64,000 bases of DNA from an uncultured Sphingomonadaceae bacterium (GTDB lineage: Bacteria; Pseudomonadota; Alphaproteobacteria; Sphingomonadales; Sphingomonadaceae): contig CANMFE010000002.1 in NCBI GenBank assembly GCA_947497085.1, forward strand, positions 372,001 to 436,000, written 5' to 3'. The translations under genes were made by a program, and so were the position numbers. Below, one piece after another: positions 1-9,093 of this stretch. Under the pieces are notes generated by a model. The model was not told the DNA's origin, ran no database searches, and was given only the letters and a program-made list of their open reading frames with translations. The stretch's first letter is position 1. Every line of letters begins with the position of its first letter.

Positions 1-1
1 A

Positions 2-1114
2 GTGCTCCGCTGGAGCGTCGATCTGGACGCGCTGATCGACAGCGCCACCCGCAAGCCATTGGATCATGACGTCAAGGCGAAGATGGTGCTGCGTATTGCT
101 CTTGCACAAGTGCTTGTGCTGAAAACCCCACCGCATGCCGCCATCGCCACCGCGCTGCCGCTGGTGCAGGGCGGGCCGCGGCGTCTGGTGCACGGCGTGT
201 TCGGCACATTGATGCGCGGTGAGGCCAGCCTACCGGACGTGCCCACTTTGCCGCATGACGTCAGTGATCGCTGGAAAGGGCAATGGGGTGACGGCATGGC
301 TCTCGCCGCTGCCAAGGCTATGGCCGTACCGCCGCCGCTTGACCTGGTGCTGCGCGATCCGGCTGATGCCGAAACCCTTGCAAAGGATATGAACGGCATC
401 GCGCTGATGCCCGGCCATATCCGCCTGCCGCGCGGGAGCTCTGTCGAAAGCCTGCCCGGTTTTGACGAAGGCAAATGGTGGGTGCAGGATTTGGCCGCAT
501 CACTGCCCGCGCGTCTGCTGGGCGAAGGTGCTGACCGCCATGTGCTCGACCTTTGCGCGGCGCCCGGCGGCAAGACAATGCAGCTGGCGGCACATGGCTG
601 GAACGTCACCGCCATAGACAAGTCACAAAAGCGCCTAAGCCGCCTCGAGCAGAATCTGAAGCGTACAGGTCTTTCCGCCAAAACACTGGCGGCAGACGTG
701 CTGCAATGGGAACCGAAAGAGCCGGTCGATGCGATATTGCTCGACGCGCCATGCAGCGCCACCGGTATTTTCCGGCGGCATCCCGATGTGCTGCACCGGG
801 TAAGCGGCGCCGATGTTATCGACCTGTCCGATATCCAGCATGAACTGCTCGGCCGCGCCGCACGCTGGCTGAAACCCGGCGGGATCATGGTCTATGCCAC
901 CTGTTCGCTCGAACGCGATGAGGGTGAAGTGCAGCTCGAAGAATTCCTCGCCATGCATGATGATATGGCGGTTATGCCCGTGACGCAGGATGAGCTGCCC
1001 GATGGCGTGAGCCCAGATCCCGGCGGCTGGGTCCGCACTTTACCCGGCATGCTGGCGGACAAAGGCGGGCTCGACGGATTTTTCATGGTTCGGCTAAAGC
1101 GCGGCGCAGGATAG
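2..1114 (+). CDS. rsmB: 16S rRNA m5C methyltransferase, RsmB family (5' end cut)
   Basis: Class I SAM-dependent methyltransferase predicted to make 5-methylcytosine in 16S rRNA. The reading frame is open to the left edge, so the true start lies outside the window and the N-terminal NusB-like domain is incomplete. Visible marks are the SAM-binding DLCAAPGGKT (about residue 183 of the visible part), the motif IV LLDAPCSATG, and YATCSLERDE, whose Cys is typical of RNA m5C methyltransferases. The hydrophobic helix after residue 25 fits the end of the NusB-like domain. A GNAT gene follows 4 bp after the stop. The family is certain; exact rRNA target C967 is by analogy with E. coli RsmB. Confidence 0.9.
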   Translation: MLRWSVDLDALIDSATRKPLDHDVKAKMVLRIALAQVLVLKTPPHAAIATALPLVQGGPRRLVHGVFGTLMRGEASLPDVPTLPHDVSDRWKGQWGDGMALAAAKAMAVPPPLDLVLRDPADAETLAKDMNGIALMPGHIRLPRGSSVESLPGFDEGKWWVQDLAASLPARLLGEGADRHVLDLCAAPGGKTMQLAAHGWNVTAIDKSQKRLSRLEQNLKRTGLSAKTLAADVLQWEPKEPVDAILLDAPCSATGIFRRHPDVLHRVSGADVIDLSDIQHELLGRAARWLKPGGIMVYATCSLERDEGEVQLEEFLAMHDDMAVMPVTQDELPDGVSPDPGGWVRTLPGMLADKGGLDGFFMVRLKRGAG

Positions 1115-1118
1115 GCTC

Positions 1119-1640
1119 GTGCAGGCACCTTTACTTACCACCGAACGATTACGCGTTGAACCCATATCCATGGCGCACTGGGAAGATCATGCCGCCGCCT
1201 GGGCCGATCCGCAGCTAACCGCATTTATCGGCGGCACGCCGCGCAGCCGCAATGAAAGCTGGGGAAAGTTTATCGGCGGCGCAGGCCTGTGGTCCCTGCT
1301 CGGATACGGATACTGGTCGTTTATCGAGCGCGAAAGCGGCGCATATCTGGGCACGGGCGGCCTCGCCAATTTTGAACGCGGCCTGCCTGAACTGGAAGGC
1401 TATGTTGAGGCGGGCTGGGCTTTCGTGCCCGCTGCATGGGGCAAGGGCTATGCCACAGAAGCGATGATGGCCGTGCTGCAATGGGCCGACGCGCATTTGG
1501 GCGTATCCGAAATCCGCTGTATCATCAGCCCGGACAATACCGCCTCAATCCGCGTCGCCGAAAAACTGGGCTTTGCATATATGTGCGAGACGGAAGATGC
1601 GCTTGGGCGCATAGGCGTGTACCGGCGGGTACGGATATAG
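1119..1640 (+). CDS. GNAT family N-acetyltransferase, RimJ/RimL-like
   Basis: A 173-residue acetyl-CoA-dependent acetyltransferase that starts at GTG 4 bp after the rsmB stop, so it is probably co-transcribed. The N-terminus (LLTTERLRVEP) is the usual opening of the RimJ/RimL branch. The acetyl-CoA motif A appears as AWGKGYATEA near residue 107, followed by the conserved region IISPDNTASIRVAEKLGF typical of ribosomal protein/antibiotic acetyltransferases. The substrate cannot be told from sequence; protein N-termini or small amines are both possible. Confidence 0.85.
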   Translation: MQAPLLTTERLRVEPISMAHWEDHAAAWADPQLTAFIGGTPRSRNESWGKFIGGAGLWSLLGYGYWSFIERESGAYLGTGGLANFERGLPELEGYVEAGWAFVPAAWGKGYATEAMMAVLQWADAHLGVSEIRCIISPDNTASIRVAEKLGFAYMCETEDALGRIGVYRRVRI

Positions 1641-1647
1641 GTACCGC

Positions 1648-1717
1648 ATTCCTGCGAAAGCAGGAATCCAGAGCGGCGATGTGCAAACCTGCCCTGGGCT
1701 CCTGCTTTTGCAGGAGC
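1648..1717. repeat. REPIN-like doublet, copy 1
   Basis: Two short hairpins in inverted arrangement: ATTCCTGCGAAAGCAGGAAT at 1648-1667 and GGCTCCTGCTTTTGCAGGAG at 1697-1716, separated by about 30 bp. The whole unit, including the spacer pattern, recurs in reverse orientation at 9012-9081. It lies just behind the GNAT stop. No REP-associated tyrosine transposase is present in the window. Confidence 0.8.
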
Positions 1718-1744
1718 GCTTAAATGATTAGAGAAATCTCTTTT

Positions 1745-1964
1745 GTTCGCTCTCGCTCACGTTATTGTTTGATGCCCTCCCGGGCATATGGCGGCACCGG
1801 CCCTCTCCCCCACCCAGCCTCCCGATATACTAGTTTGGGTAAACTATCGGGAGGCTGGGTGGGGGAGAGGGCCGGTGCCGCGCGCTTCAACGCATAAAAG
1901 CGAAAAACAGCCGTGAGGGATAAAGGAACGTGAGCCGATCAGATAAAATCGGGCGAGAGCGAAC
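1745..1964. repeat. Composite palindromic element, copy 1 (35-bp perfect inverted repeat)
   Basis: The centre is a perfect 35-bp inverted repeat (arms 1793-1827 and 1845-1879, 17-nt loop). A small hairpin TGCCC/GGGCA precedes it at 1773-1785, within a 22-bp block (1767-1788) that also precedes the second copy near 29.43 kb. A third, outer layer pairs 1745-1756 with 1953-1964 and 1755-1763 with 1927-1935. The arm core CCCCCACCCAGCCTCCCGA is shared with copy 2 apart from one base that is compensated on the other arm. It has no coding capacity and lies between the GNAT gene and rpe. Confidence 0.85.
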
Positions 1965-2086
1965 AATCGGAAAACCCCATATATAGCCCCTTTCCCTTTC
2001 CACAAACCGCAATATGCGGCGAAACATGTGGAAAAACGCGGCGAACGCGCTTGTCGCGATTCGCGCGATTCTGTAGGGATTCATGC

Positions 2087-2749
2087 ATGGCCACCGCACC
2101 ACTTATCGCTCCATCCATATTATCCGCCGATTTTGCGAAATTGGGTGAGGAAATCCGCGCGATTGATGCTGCAGGCTGCGACTGGATCCATGTCGACGTG
2201 ATGGACGGACATTTCGTGCCCAATATCACTATTGGTCCCGCGGTTGTAAAAGCGCTGCGTCCGCACACGGACAAGCCATTTGACGTGCACCTGATGATAT
2301 CGCCCGTCGATAGCTATCTGGACGCTTTTGCCGAGGCAGGCGCGGATATCATCACCGTGCATCCCGAAGCGGGCCCGCATGTCCACCGCACGTTGCAGCA
2401 TATCCGTTCGCTGGGCAAAAAAGCGGGCGTGGTGCTGAACCCCGCCACCCATGAAAACGTGCTTGATTATATTATCGATGATGTCGACCTGGTGCTGGTG
2501 ATGAGCGTCAATCCGGGCTTTGGCGGACAGAGTTTTATTGATAGCCAGCTGCGCAAGATCGAAGCGATCCGCCGCAAAATCGACGCCACGGGCCGCGATA
2601 TCCACCTTGAGGTCGATGGCGGCGTTGACGTCGAAACGGCGCCGCTGGCAATTAGTGCAGGCGCCGACGTGCTGGTCGCAGGCACCGCCACTTTCCGCGG
2701 CGGCCCCGGCAAATATGCCGAAAATATAAAGGCGCTGAAGGGCCTATGA
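2087..2749 (+). CDS. rpe: Ribulose-phosphate 3-epimerase
   Basis: Interconverts D-ribulose 5-phosphate and D-xylulose 5-phosphate in the pentose phosphate pathway. The 220-residue TIM-barrel protein shows the opening [16 protein letters not shown], the metal-binding [18 protein letters not shown], the phosphate-binding loop [10 protein letters not shown] and the late EVDGGV. I place the start at ATG 2087, because GTAGGGA ends 7 bp upstream and homologues begin here; an upstream in-frame TTG would add 12 unconserved residues. The stop overlaps the start of the next gene by 4 bp (ATGA), which suggests translational coupling. Confidence 0.95.
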   Translation: MATAPLIAPSILSADFAKLGEEIRAIDAAGCDWIHVDVMDGHFVPNITIGPAVVKALRPHTDKPFDVHLMISPVDSYLDAFAEAGADIITVHPEAGPHVHRTLQHIRSLGKKAGVVLNPATHENVLDYIIDDVDLVLVMSVNPGFGGQSFIDSQLRKIEAIRRKIDATGRDIHLEVDGGVDVETAPLAISAGADVLVAGTATFRGGPGKYAENIKALKGL

Positions 2750-4599
2750 CCGACCTGTCATCCGATCTCGTCAAGCCAGAGCATGTCGATGTTCCGCAAG
2801 AGGCCGATGACACGCCGCTCATGCTGAAAAATGCCTGTGATGCCAGCATGGCGATTGCCAGCGGGCAGACGCATAAAGAAAGCGGCAATGGCCGTGAACT
2901 GATGATCCGTGACAATCGTGATCTGGGCGAAAGTTTTGCGGACAAGGCACTACACTATTTCCACCGGCTGACATGGCGCACCCCGCTGCACCGACTGCGG
3001 TTGAAAGGCCGCTCGCCACTGCGCCTGCTCGCCAAACCCGACGACCCGCTCACCGGCAACAAGACGCGCGGTATGGCGATCCGTGCCGGGCATTTCCTGC
3101 ATAACGGCATGAAACAGCCTTTGTCGGGCATTGATTTTGCCGACCTTAAACTGCCGCCGCTCTTTGCCGAATATATTCACAGCTTTCGCTGGCTGCGCGA
3201 TCTTGCCGCCGCTGGTCCACGTGAAGATGTTGCGCCGATTACCGAGAAACTGATGGTTCGGTGGCTGGATGCGCATGCGGAAAAAGTAAGCGACCCGGCA
3301 TGGCTCCCCGAATATGCCGGCGCGCGCATATTGTTCTGGGCCGCGCACGCCCCACTTATCCTGTCCAGCCGTGATCTGATCTATCGTTCACGCGTTTTGC
3401 GCAATATGGCGCGCACCGCCCGTCACCTTGACCATTGCGCCGACAAGGCGGAGGAAGGCCTGCCGCGCCTCACCGCATGGTGCGGGGTTGTCGCCGCATC
3501 GCTTATCATTCCCGATGGCAAGCCGCGGCAGATATTTGGCGAAGCGGGCCTGAAACGCGCACTGTCCAAGCTGTTTGAGGCGGATGGCGGCGTGATGTCG
3601 CGCGCACCATTGGTGCAGATGGAGGCGATTGCGCTGCTCACCATGCTGCAATCCTTTTACGCAGCGGTGAAAGAGCCGGTTTATGCGCCGCTGCACGAGG
3701 CGCTGAACAAGGCTGTTCCCGCATTGCAGGGCATCACCCATCAGGACGGCAGCCTGGGCAGCTGGCAGGGTGCGCCCGGCATGGCGGCGGATCAGGTGGC
3801 ACAGATTGTCGAGGCCAGCGGCGTGCGTGCAAGGCCGCTGCGCGATGCGCGGCATTGGGGATATCAGCGTATCCCGGCAGGGCAAAGCGTGGTGCTGGTC
3901 GATGCAGGCACGCCGCCGCTCGCGCGCCATGCCGTCACCGGCTGCGCCTCTACACTGGGTTTCGAAATGTCACATGGCAGCAACCGCATCATTGTCAATT
4001 GCGGTGGCGCGGCAATGACGGGCGCACTGGTGCCTGCGGGCCTTTCCAAGGGGCTGCGCGCTACGGCGGCACACAGCACATTGTGCCTGGATGACCATAA
4101 CAGCACCGCCATTCTGGCGCATGGCAAGCTGGGCCGCGGCGTCAATGAGGTCGAGCTTGACCGGCGCGAAATCGAAAACGCCACCCGGCTGGAAATGAGC
4201 CATGACGGCTATGGCGAACGCTATGGCCTGATCCATCGTCGCATCATGCTGGTGCGCAGCGATGGCAGCGAGATTCGCGGAGAGGACATGCTGATCCCCG
4301 CCGCCACGAAACGCGGGCACAAACGAAAAGCCGGAACCGGCGATACGGGACTTGCCATCCGTTTCCATCTTGGCCTGGGAGTCGAGGCACATTTGACCAG
4401 CGATGGACAGGGCGCGTTGATGCGGATTGAAGATGGCAGCCTGTGGCAACTGCGGGCACCGGACAGCCCTCTTGAAATTGACGACAGCATCTGGATTGAC
4501 GGGCGTGGGCGTCCGCATCCGACACAGCAAATCATCATACCAGGGACAGTGACACAAGGTGGCGGCAGCTATGGCTGGGTCATCAAGAAAATGGGGTAG
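2746..4599 (+). CDS. Heparinase II/III-like protein
   Basis: A 617-residue protein whose C-terminal half (roughly residues 330-610) resembles the Hepar_II_III beta-sandwich of polysaccharide lyases; the N-terminal half looks like the matching alpha-helical toroid. Conserved-looking features include GSLGSWQG (about residue 333), the RHWGYQR region, and a histidine-containing [13 protein letters not shown] stretch (about 440). There is no signal peptide at the N-terminus ([13 protein letters not shown]), which is odd for a lyase acting on an external polymer. It is coupled to rpe (ATGA overlap) and ends 6 bp before purH, so it sits inside a housekeeping operon. Known relatives occupy the same position next to purH in other alphaproteobacteria; the substrate is unknown. 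Confidence 0.8.
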   Translation: MTDLSSDLVKPEHVDVPQEADDTPLMLKNACDASMAIASGQTHKESGNGRELMIRDNRDLGESFADKALHYFHRLTWRTPLHRLRLKGRSPLRLLAKPDDPLTGNKTRGMAIRAGHFLHNGMKQPLSGIDFADLKLPPLFAEYIHSFRWLRDLAAAGPREDVAPITEKLMVRWLDAHAEKVSDPAWLPEYAGARILFWAAHAPLILSSRDLIYRSRVLRNMARTARHLDHCADKAEEGLPRLTAWCGVVAASLIIPDGKPRQIFGEAGLKRALSKLFEADGGVMSRAPLVQMEAIALLTMLQSFYAAVKEPVYAPLHEALNKAVPALQGITHQDGSLGSWQGAPGMAADQVAQIVEASGVRARPLRDARHWGYQRIPAGQSVVLVDAGTPPLARHAVTGCASTLGFEMSHGSNRIIVNCGGAAMTGALVPAGLSKGLRATAAHSTLCLDDHNSTAILAHGKLGRGVNEVELDRREIENATRLEMSHDGYGERYGLIHRRIMLVRSDGSEIRGEDMLIPAATKRGHKRKAGTGDTGLAIRFHLGLGVEAHLTSDGQGALMRIEDGSLWQLRAPDSPLEIDDSIWIDGRGRPHPTQQIIIPGTVTQGGGSYGWVIKKMG

Positions 4600-4605
4600 C
4601 TTTCA

Positions 4606-6195
4606 GTGACAGACATGAAAATCAGGCGCGCGCTTTTATCAGTATCGGATAAGAGCGGGCTGGCAGAGCTTGGCAAAACGCTTGCGGGCATGGGTGTGGA
4701 GCTGGTCTCCACTGGCGGCACGGCCAAGGCATTGCGCGATGCAGGGCTGAGCGTGCGCGATATATCCGAACTCACCGGGTTTCCCGAAATGATGGATGGC
4801 CGCGTCAAGACGCTGCATCCCAAGGTGCATGGCGGACTGCTCGCGGTGCGCGACAATGCCGAGCATGCCGCCGCGATGGACGCGCACGCTATTGGCGGCA
4901 TCGACCTGGTGGTGGTCAACCTCTATCCGTTTGCGCAAACCGTAGCCAAGGGTGCCGGCCGGCCAGAGATTATCGAGAATATCGATATTGGCGGGCCTTC
5001 GATGGTGCGTTCTTCGGCCAAGAACCATGAATATGTGACGATCGTCACCGATCCGTCTGATTATGCGGAACTGACTGCGGAACTGGAAAGCAAAGATGGC
5101 GGCACCTCGCTGGATTTTCGTGGGCGCATGGCGGCGAAAGCCTTTGCCGCCACTGCCGCCTATGACAGCATGATCGCGCAGTGGTTTGCCTTTGGCGATC
5201 AGGGGCAGATGTTTCCTGATACGCTCCCCGTCACGATACAGCGCGGTGCGGAGCTGCGTTACGGTGAAAATCCGCATCAGAAAGCCGCGCTCTATCTGCC
5301 CGTTGGCCCGCACGCGCGCGGCATTGCGCAGGCAGAGCAGCTGCAGGGCAAGGAGCTGAGCTACAATAATTATAACGATGCCGATGCCGCGCTCGAACTG
5401 GTCAGCGAATTTGCGGATGGCCCGCCGACAGTGGTGATTGTCAAGCATGCGAACCCATGCGGCGTGGCCAGCGGTGACACTTTGCTGGAGGCCTATGAAG
5501 CGGCGCTGAAATGCGACAGCGTATCGGCCTTTGGCGGGATAGTGGCCTGCAACCGCCCATTGGACGGTGCGACTGCCGCCGCGATTACCGAGATTTTCAC
5601 CGAAGTCGTCGCCGCGCCCGACGCGGATGACGAGGCCAGGGCGATTTTCGCCAAAAAGAAAAACCTGCGCCTGTTGCTCACCGGGGAATTTTCCGATCCT
5701 GCACGCGGCGGGTTATGCATGAAGACGATTGCCGGCGGCTGGCTCGTGCAGAGCCGCGATAACGGCCAGATCAGCGAAGCCGAGCTTAAAACCGTCACTA
5801 AACGCGCGCCGAGCGAACAGGAGCTGAAAGACTGCCTGACCGCATGGACGGTGGCAAAACACGTCAAATCAAACGCGATTGTCTATGTGAAGGACGGCGT
5901 GACGGCGGGCATTGGCGCGGGCCAGATGAACCGCCGCGACAGCGCGCGCATTGCCGCTGCCAAAGCGCAGGAAGCCGCGGACACCTATGGCTGGGACGCG
6001 CCGCGCACCAAAGGTTCCGCCGTGGCATCAGATGCGTTCTTCCCGTTCGCTGACGGACTGCTCTCCGCCGCCGAAGCGGGTGCCACAGCGGTCATTCAAC
6101 CCGGCGGCTCGATCCGCGACGACGAAGTCATCGCCGCAGCTGACGAAGCAGGCCTCGCCATGGTCTTCACCGGCATGCGACATTTCAGGCATTAG
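4606..6195 (+). CDS. purH: Bifunctional AICAR transformylase / IMP cyclohydrolase
   Basis: Catalyses the last two steps of de novo IMP synthesis. The 529-residue protein has the N-terminal IMP cyclohydrolase domain ([40 protein letters not shown]) and the C-terminal transformylase domain with [12 protein letters not shown] and the catalytic [12 protein letters not shown], and ends at the expected [11 protein letters not shown]. The start is probably GTG 4606, 6 bp after the heparinase-like stop with GGGG about 9 bp upstream; ATG 4615 is a possible alternative that would remove three residues. It is the last gene of the rpe-heparinase-purH run. Confidence 0.95.
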   Translation: MTDMKIRRALLSVSDKSGLAELGKTLAGMGVELVSTGGTAKALRDAGLSVRDISELTGFPEMMDGRVKTLHPKVHGGLLAVRDNAEHAAAMDAHAIGGIDLVVVNLYPFAQTVAKGAGRPEIIENIDIGGPSMVRSSAKNHEYVTIVTDPSDYAELTAELESKDGGTSLDFRGRMAAKAFAATAAYDSMIAQWFAFGDQGQMFPDTLPVTIQRGAELRYGENPHQKAALYLPVGPHARGIAQAEQLQGKELSYNNYNDADAALELVSEFADGPPTVVIVKHANPCGVASGDTLLEAYEAALKCDSVSAFGGIVACNRPLDGATAAAITEIFTEVVAAPDADDEARAIFAKKKNLRLLLTGEFSDPARGGLCMKTIAGGWLVQSRDNGQISEAELKTVTKRAPSEQELKDCLTAWTVAKHVKSNAIVYVKDGVTAGIGAGQMNRRDSARIAAAKAQEAADTYGWDAPRTKGSAVASDAFFPFADGLLSAAEAGATAVIQPGGSIRDDEVIAAADEAGLAMVFTGMRHFRH

Positions 6196-6196
6196 C

Positions 6197-6379
6197 CCTT
6201 AAAACCTCTCCCTTAAGGGAGAGGATATGGAAGCTTGGCTGCTCATCAGCCTAGCTGAAATTGGTGAGGCTGCCAGACATTTGATGTATATACCCTCACC
6301 CGCTGCGACTAATCATGTCAGCCAAACGGCTACCACTCAAGTCTCGCTGCCCTCTCCTAATCGGGAGAGGGTTTTAAGG
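6197..6379. mobile_element. MITE-like element with terminal inverted repeats
   Basis: About 183 bp flanked by near-perfect terminal inverted repeats: CCTTAAAACCTCTCCC at 6197-6212 against the complement of GGGAGAGGGTTTTAAGG at 6363-6379, with one extra base. Each end also folds on itself (6205-6224 and 6350-6370). It exactly fills the space between the convergent purH and RhlE-type genes. It carries no coding capacity and could also act as a two-way terminator. No cognate transposase is seen. Confidence 0.65.
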
Positions 6380-6387
6380 CTTGAAAG

Positions 6388-7797
6388 TTAAGCAGGCTTC
6401 ACCCGGCCCTTATGCGCACCGACGCCACCCTTTTTGCGGTTGCGCCAGTGCGGCTTTTTCGGGCCGCCGCTATTACCGCCTTCGCTGCGTTCGCCATGGG
6501 GCCTGTCACCCTGAGGACGGTCACCGCGCGGCTTTCCGCCGCCCCGGCCACGTCCACCGCCAGGTTTGCCGCGGCCATCCTGATTGCCGCGTCCGGGGCC
6601 GCCGCGCCCATGCCCGCGTGGCGGGGTGCGCACTGGTTTGGGCAAGGCTTCTGCCAGTGCCGTAAAGTTTTCGGGCAGGCCGACTTTTTCGATACGTTCA
6701 CCCGTTAACCGTTCAATGTCGCGGATATAAGGCTTTTCATCGGGCGCGACAAAGCTGATCGCGATACCATCCGCACCCGCACGCGCGGTGCGGCCAATAC
6801 GGTGCACATACTGCTCGGCCACATTGGGAATTTCAAAGTTGAACACATGGCTGACCCCCGACACATCGATGCCGCGCGCGGCAATATCGGTTGCGACCAG
6901 TATCTTGATGCGCCCGTCACGAAAGCCCTGCAGCGCCGTGGTGCGCTGCGCCTGGCTTTTATTGCCGTGAATGGCGGCGGCGGGCAAATCTGCGCCCAGC
7001 AAATGCCGAACAACACGATCGGCGCCGTGCTTGGTACGGGTGAAGACCAGCGCGCGCTCAATATCCTCGCTCTGCAACTTGAGCGTGAGCAGCGCCTGTT
7101 TTTCCTTCTGGTTGATAAAGGTCATATATTGCGTCACGCGCTCGGCTGTCGTCGATTGCGGGGCGACTTCGACTCGCACCGGATTATCAAGAAACCGGTT
7201 GCCCAGCTCGGCAATGGATTTGGGCATGGTCGCGGAAAAAAACAGGCTCTGCCGCTTTTTCGGCAACAGCTTGTCGACGCGCTTCAGGTCGTTAATAAAG
7301 CCAAGGTCCATCATCTGGTCAGCTTCATCAAGCACGAAAATCTCAACCCCGCGCAGGTGGATAATCCCCTGCTGGATCAGGTCGAGCAGGCGGCCCGGCG
7401 TGGCGACCAGCACATCGGTGCCATTGCCTATTTTCTTGATCTGGCGGTTAATGGGCACACCGCCAAAGACGCAATCGACGCTCAGGCCCAGAAAGCGGGC
7501 GTAGCTGCGCATATTGTCGGCAATCTGCGCCGCCAGTTCGCGCGTCGGCGACAATACCAGCATGCGGCAGCTGTGAAAGCGTGGTGGGCGGCCTTCGCCA
7601 TTTGCAAGGTGGTGCAGCGAAGGCAGCGAAAACGCCGCTGTTTTGCCCGTGCCGGTCTGCGCGATACCGCACAGGTCGCGGCCTTCGAGCAGCGCCGGGA
7701 TGGCGTCGCGCTGGATTGGCGTCGGGGTATCATAACCCTTTGATTTCAGGGCGCGAAGGATAGGCTCGGCCAAGCCAAGCTCATTAAAGTAACTCAT
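6388..7797 (-). CDS. DEAD-box RNA helicase, RhlE type
   Basis: A 469-residue ATP-dependent RNA helicase likely involved in ribosome maturation or cold adaptation. The motifs come in order: Q motif PTPIQRDAIP, Walker A AQTGTGKTAAF, PTRELAAQI, VLDEADQMMDLGF, SAT, LVFTRTKHGADR, ATDIAARGID and HRIGRTARAG. The last ~80 residues are a basic Arg/Gly-rich tail with RGGGK and RPQGDRP repeats, as in RNA-binding RhlE proteins. The start ATG 7797 begins MSYFNELGL, where the family usually begins; the extra 19 upstream residues do not look real. A long structured leader lies upstream. Confidence 0.93.
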   Translation of the reverse strand: MSYFNELGLAEPILRALKSKGYDTPTPIQRDAIPALLEGRDLCGIAQTGTGKTAAFSLPSLHHLANGEGRPPRFHSCRMLVLSPTRELAAQIADNMRSYARFLGLSVDCVFGGVPINRQIKKIGNGTDVLVATPGRLLDLIQQGIIHLRGVEIFVLDEADQMMDLGFINDLKRVDKLLPKKRQSLFFSATMPKSIAELGNRFLDNPVRVEVAPQSTTAERVTQYMTFINQKEKQALLTLKLQSEDIERALVFTRTKHGADRVVRHLLGADLPAAAIHGNKSQAQRTTALQGFRDGRIKILVATDIAARGIDVSGVSHVFNFEIPNVAEQYVHRIGRTARAGADGIAISFVAPDEKPYIRDIERLTGERIEKVGLPENFTALAEALPKPVRTPPRGHGRGGPGRGNQDGRGKPGGGRGRGGGKPRGDRPQGDRPHGERSEGGNSGGPKKPHWRNRKKGGVGAHKGRVKPA

Positions 7798-7854
7798 TGT
7801 AATTAATCTCTGTAATATAAGGCAAAGCATCCGGTCCGGCTGGATCAGATACAT

Positions 7855-8110
7855 CGCGGTTGTTCGTTCAGAAACGACCCGCGTGAAAAGGGAAGCCTCG
7901 GCTTTTGCAAAGCCTTACGCGGCGGTGTTCGATCGGCCGGACCTGTCGGCAGGATTTAACCCTGCCTCAAGACGCTCACGCTGCCGATACTGCGGCGGTG
8001 TATCCGCTCGCCACCCGCGTTGGTAAAAGTGCAGATGGGGGTTTTGGCACGAAATAGCAAGCATTATTGTGCAGTGCGGTAAAGACAGGTTCCGGGCTTT
8101 TCTTTATACC
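7855..8110 (-). promoter_or_regulatory. Structured 5' leader upstream of the helicase gene
   Basis: The 390 bp between the helicase start and the next gene contain no plausible ORF but several hairpins: GGCAGG at 7948-7953 with CCTGCC at 7961-7966, GGCTTTTGCAAAGCC at 7900-7914, and a weaker GTTCGTT/AAACGAC pair at 7862-7878. This suggests a long 5' UTR, plausible for a cold-inducible helicase gene. The extent is inferred; no promoter was identified with confidence. Confidence 0.4.
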
Positions 8111-8175
8111 CGCACTCACCCTGAGCTTGTCGAAGGGGTCTGCCAATAGGTTTCGACAGGCTCAGGGTGAGCGGG
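8111..8175. repeat. REP-like inverted repeat (CTGAGCTTGTCGAAG type)
   Basis: The two arms CTCACCCTGAGCTTGTCGAA (8115-8134) and TTTCGACAGGCTCAGGGTGA (8151-8170) are nearly perfect inverted copies separated by 16 bp. This is a repeat type very common between genes of sphingomonads. It lies just behind the convergent end of the hydroxylase gene. A degraded single half seems to occur near 48.66 kb. Confidence 0.75.
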
Positions 8176-8189
8176 CTTGATGCAATCCG

Positions 8190-8990
8190 TCAGCGCCGAA
8201 AAGGCAGCAGCATGCTCCATGCAAAGCCAGTCGGCGCGCCGTCCTGATATTCAGACAGCCCGACCGTCATGCCTTGCTGTCCCGCCTCCGGCTGCGCGCG
8301 GTACAGACCGAATATCCGGTCCCAGAAGGAAAAGCAGAAACCGAAATTACTATTTGTTTCGCGCGGCACAGCGCTGTGATGCACGCGGTGCATATCGGGC
8401 GTCACGACAATCCAGCGCAGCGCCCGGTCCAGCCATCCGGGCAAGGCCAGATTGGCATGATTGAACAGCGGAAAGAGGGACAGCAGCAGCTCAAACAGGA
8501 TCAGCGCGCCCAGTGGCACACCGAGCAGAACCGCCATCGTCATTTTATACACCATCGACAAGGCGATTTCGACCGGGTGGAAGCGCAGCGCCGTCGTCAC
8601 ATCAAAATCACGATCCGCATGGTGCACCCTGTGCAGCCGCCAGAGCAGCGGGATTTTGTGCGTGGCGACATGCTGTACCCAGACAGCGAAATCGAGCGCC
8701 AATATCGCAATCATCCATTCCAGCCAGACGGGCCAGTCTGTCCGTTGCAGCAGGCCGAACCGGCCATCGGCATAATCGCTGACCAGCGCGTACAGGCCAG
8801 TGAGAACGCCAAACTGTACCAGTTTTTCCAGCGGTATGTTCACCGCCATAAACCCCGCATGGGTGCGCCAGCGCATCAGGCGATTTTGTGAAAGTCCACG
8901 CCTTGCCCAGATCCGCTCGGCAATGGCCAATGAGGCAAATACCGTCACCAGTACCACCATGATTGTCAGACTGTTCTGGGCAAAGATCAT
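8190..8990 (-). CDS. Fatty acid hydroxylase / sterol desaturase family membrane protein
   Basis: A 266-residue integral membrane di-iron oxygenase. It has hydrophobic segments at the N-terminus (LTIMVVLVTVFASLAIA), around residues 45-65 and 90-110, and a later pair (MAVLLGVPLGALILFELL). The three histidine clusters of the family are present: HVATH, HRVHH(ADRDFD) and a downstream HANLAL / HRVHHSA set. The family hydroxylates or desaturates lipids such as fatty acids, sterols or carotenoids; which one is acted on here cannot be told. The ends are bounded by REP-type repeats on both sides, and no pathway partner is adjacent. Confidence 0.85.
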   Translation of the reverse strand: MIFAQNSLTIMVVLVTVFASLAIAERIWARRGLSQNRLMRWRTHAGFMAVNIPLEKLVQFGVLTGLYALVSDYADGRFGLLQRTDWPVWLEWMIAILALDFAVWVQHVATHKIPLLWRLHRVHHADRDFDVTTALRFHPVEIALSMVYKMTMAVLLGVPLGALILFELLLSLFPLFNHANLALPGWLDRALRWIVVTPDMHRVHHSAVPRETNSNFGFCFSFWDRIFGLYRAQPEAGQQGMTVGLSEYQDGAPTGFAWSMLLPFRR

Positions 8991-9011
8991 CTATATATCG
9001 TCCTCCACCGT

Positions 9012-9081
9012 GCTCCTGCGAAAGCAGGAGCCCAGGGCAAAGTAGCACTATGCCGCCCTGGATTCCTGCTTTCGCAGGAAT
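9012..9081. repeat. REPIN-like doublet, copy 2
   Basis: Hairpins GCTCCTGCGAAAGCAGGAGC (9012-9031) and ATTCCTGCTTTCGCAGGAAT (9062-9081) flank a ~30-bp spacer. Read on the minus strand it aligns end to end with copy 1 at 1648-1717, including the CCAGGGCGG and TGCCCTGGG parts of the spacer, so the pair moved as one unit. It lies between the hydroxylase gene start and the old yellow enzyme stop. Confidence 0.8.
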
Positions 9082-9093
9082 ACGGACAGCATA

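Noticed and set aside
4639..5448. ORF of 269 codons antisense to purH
   Set aside because: Shadow frame with no protein-like features.
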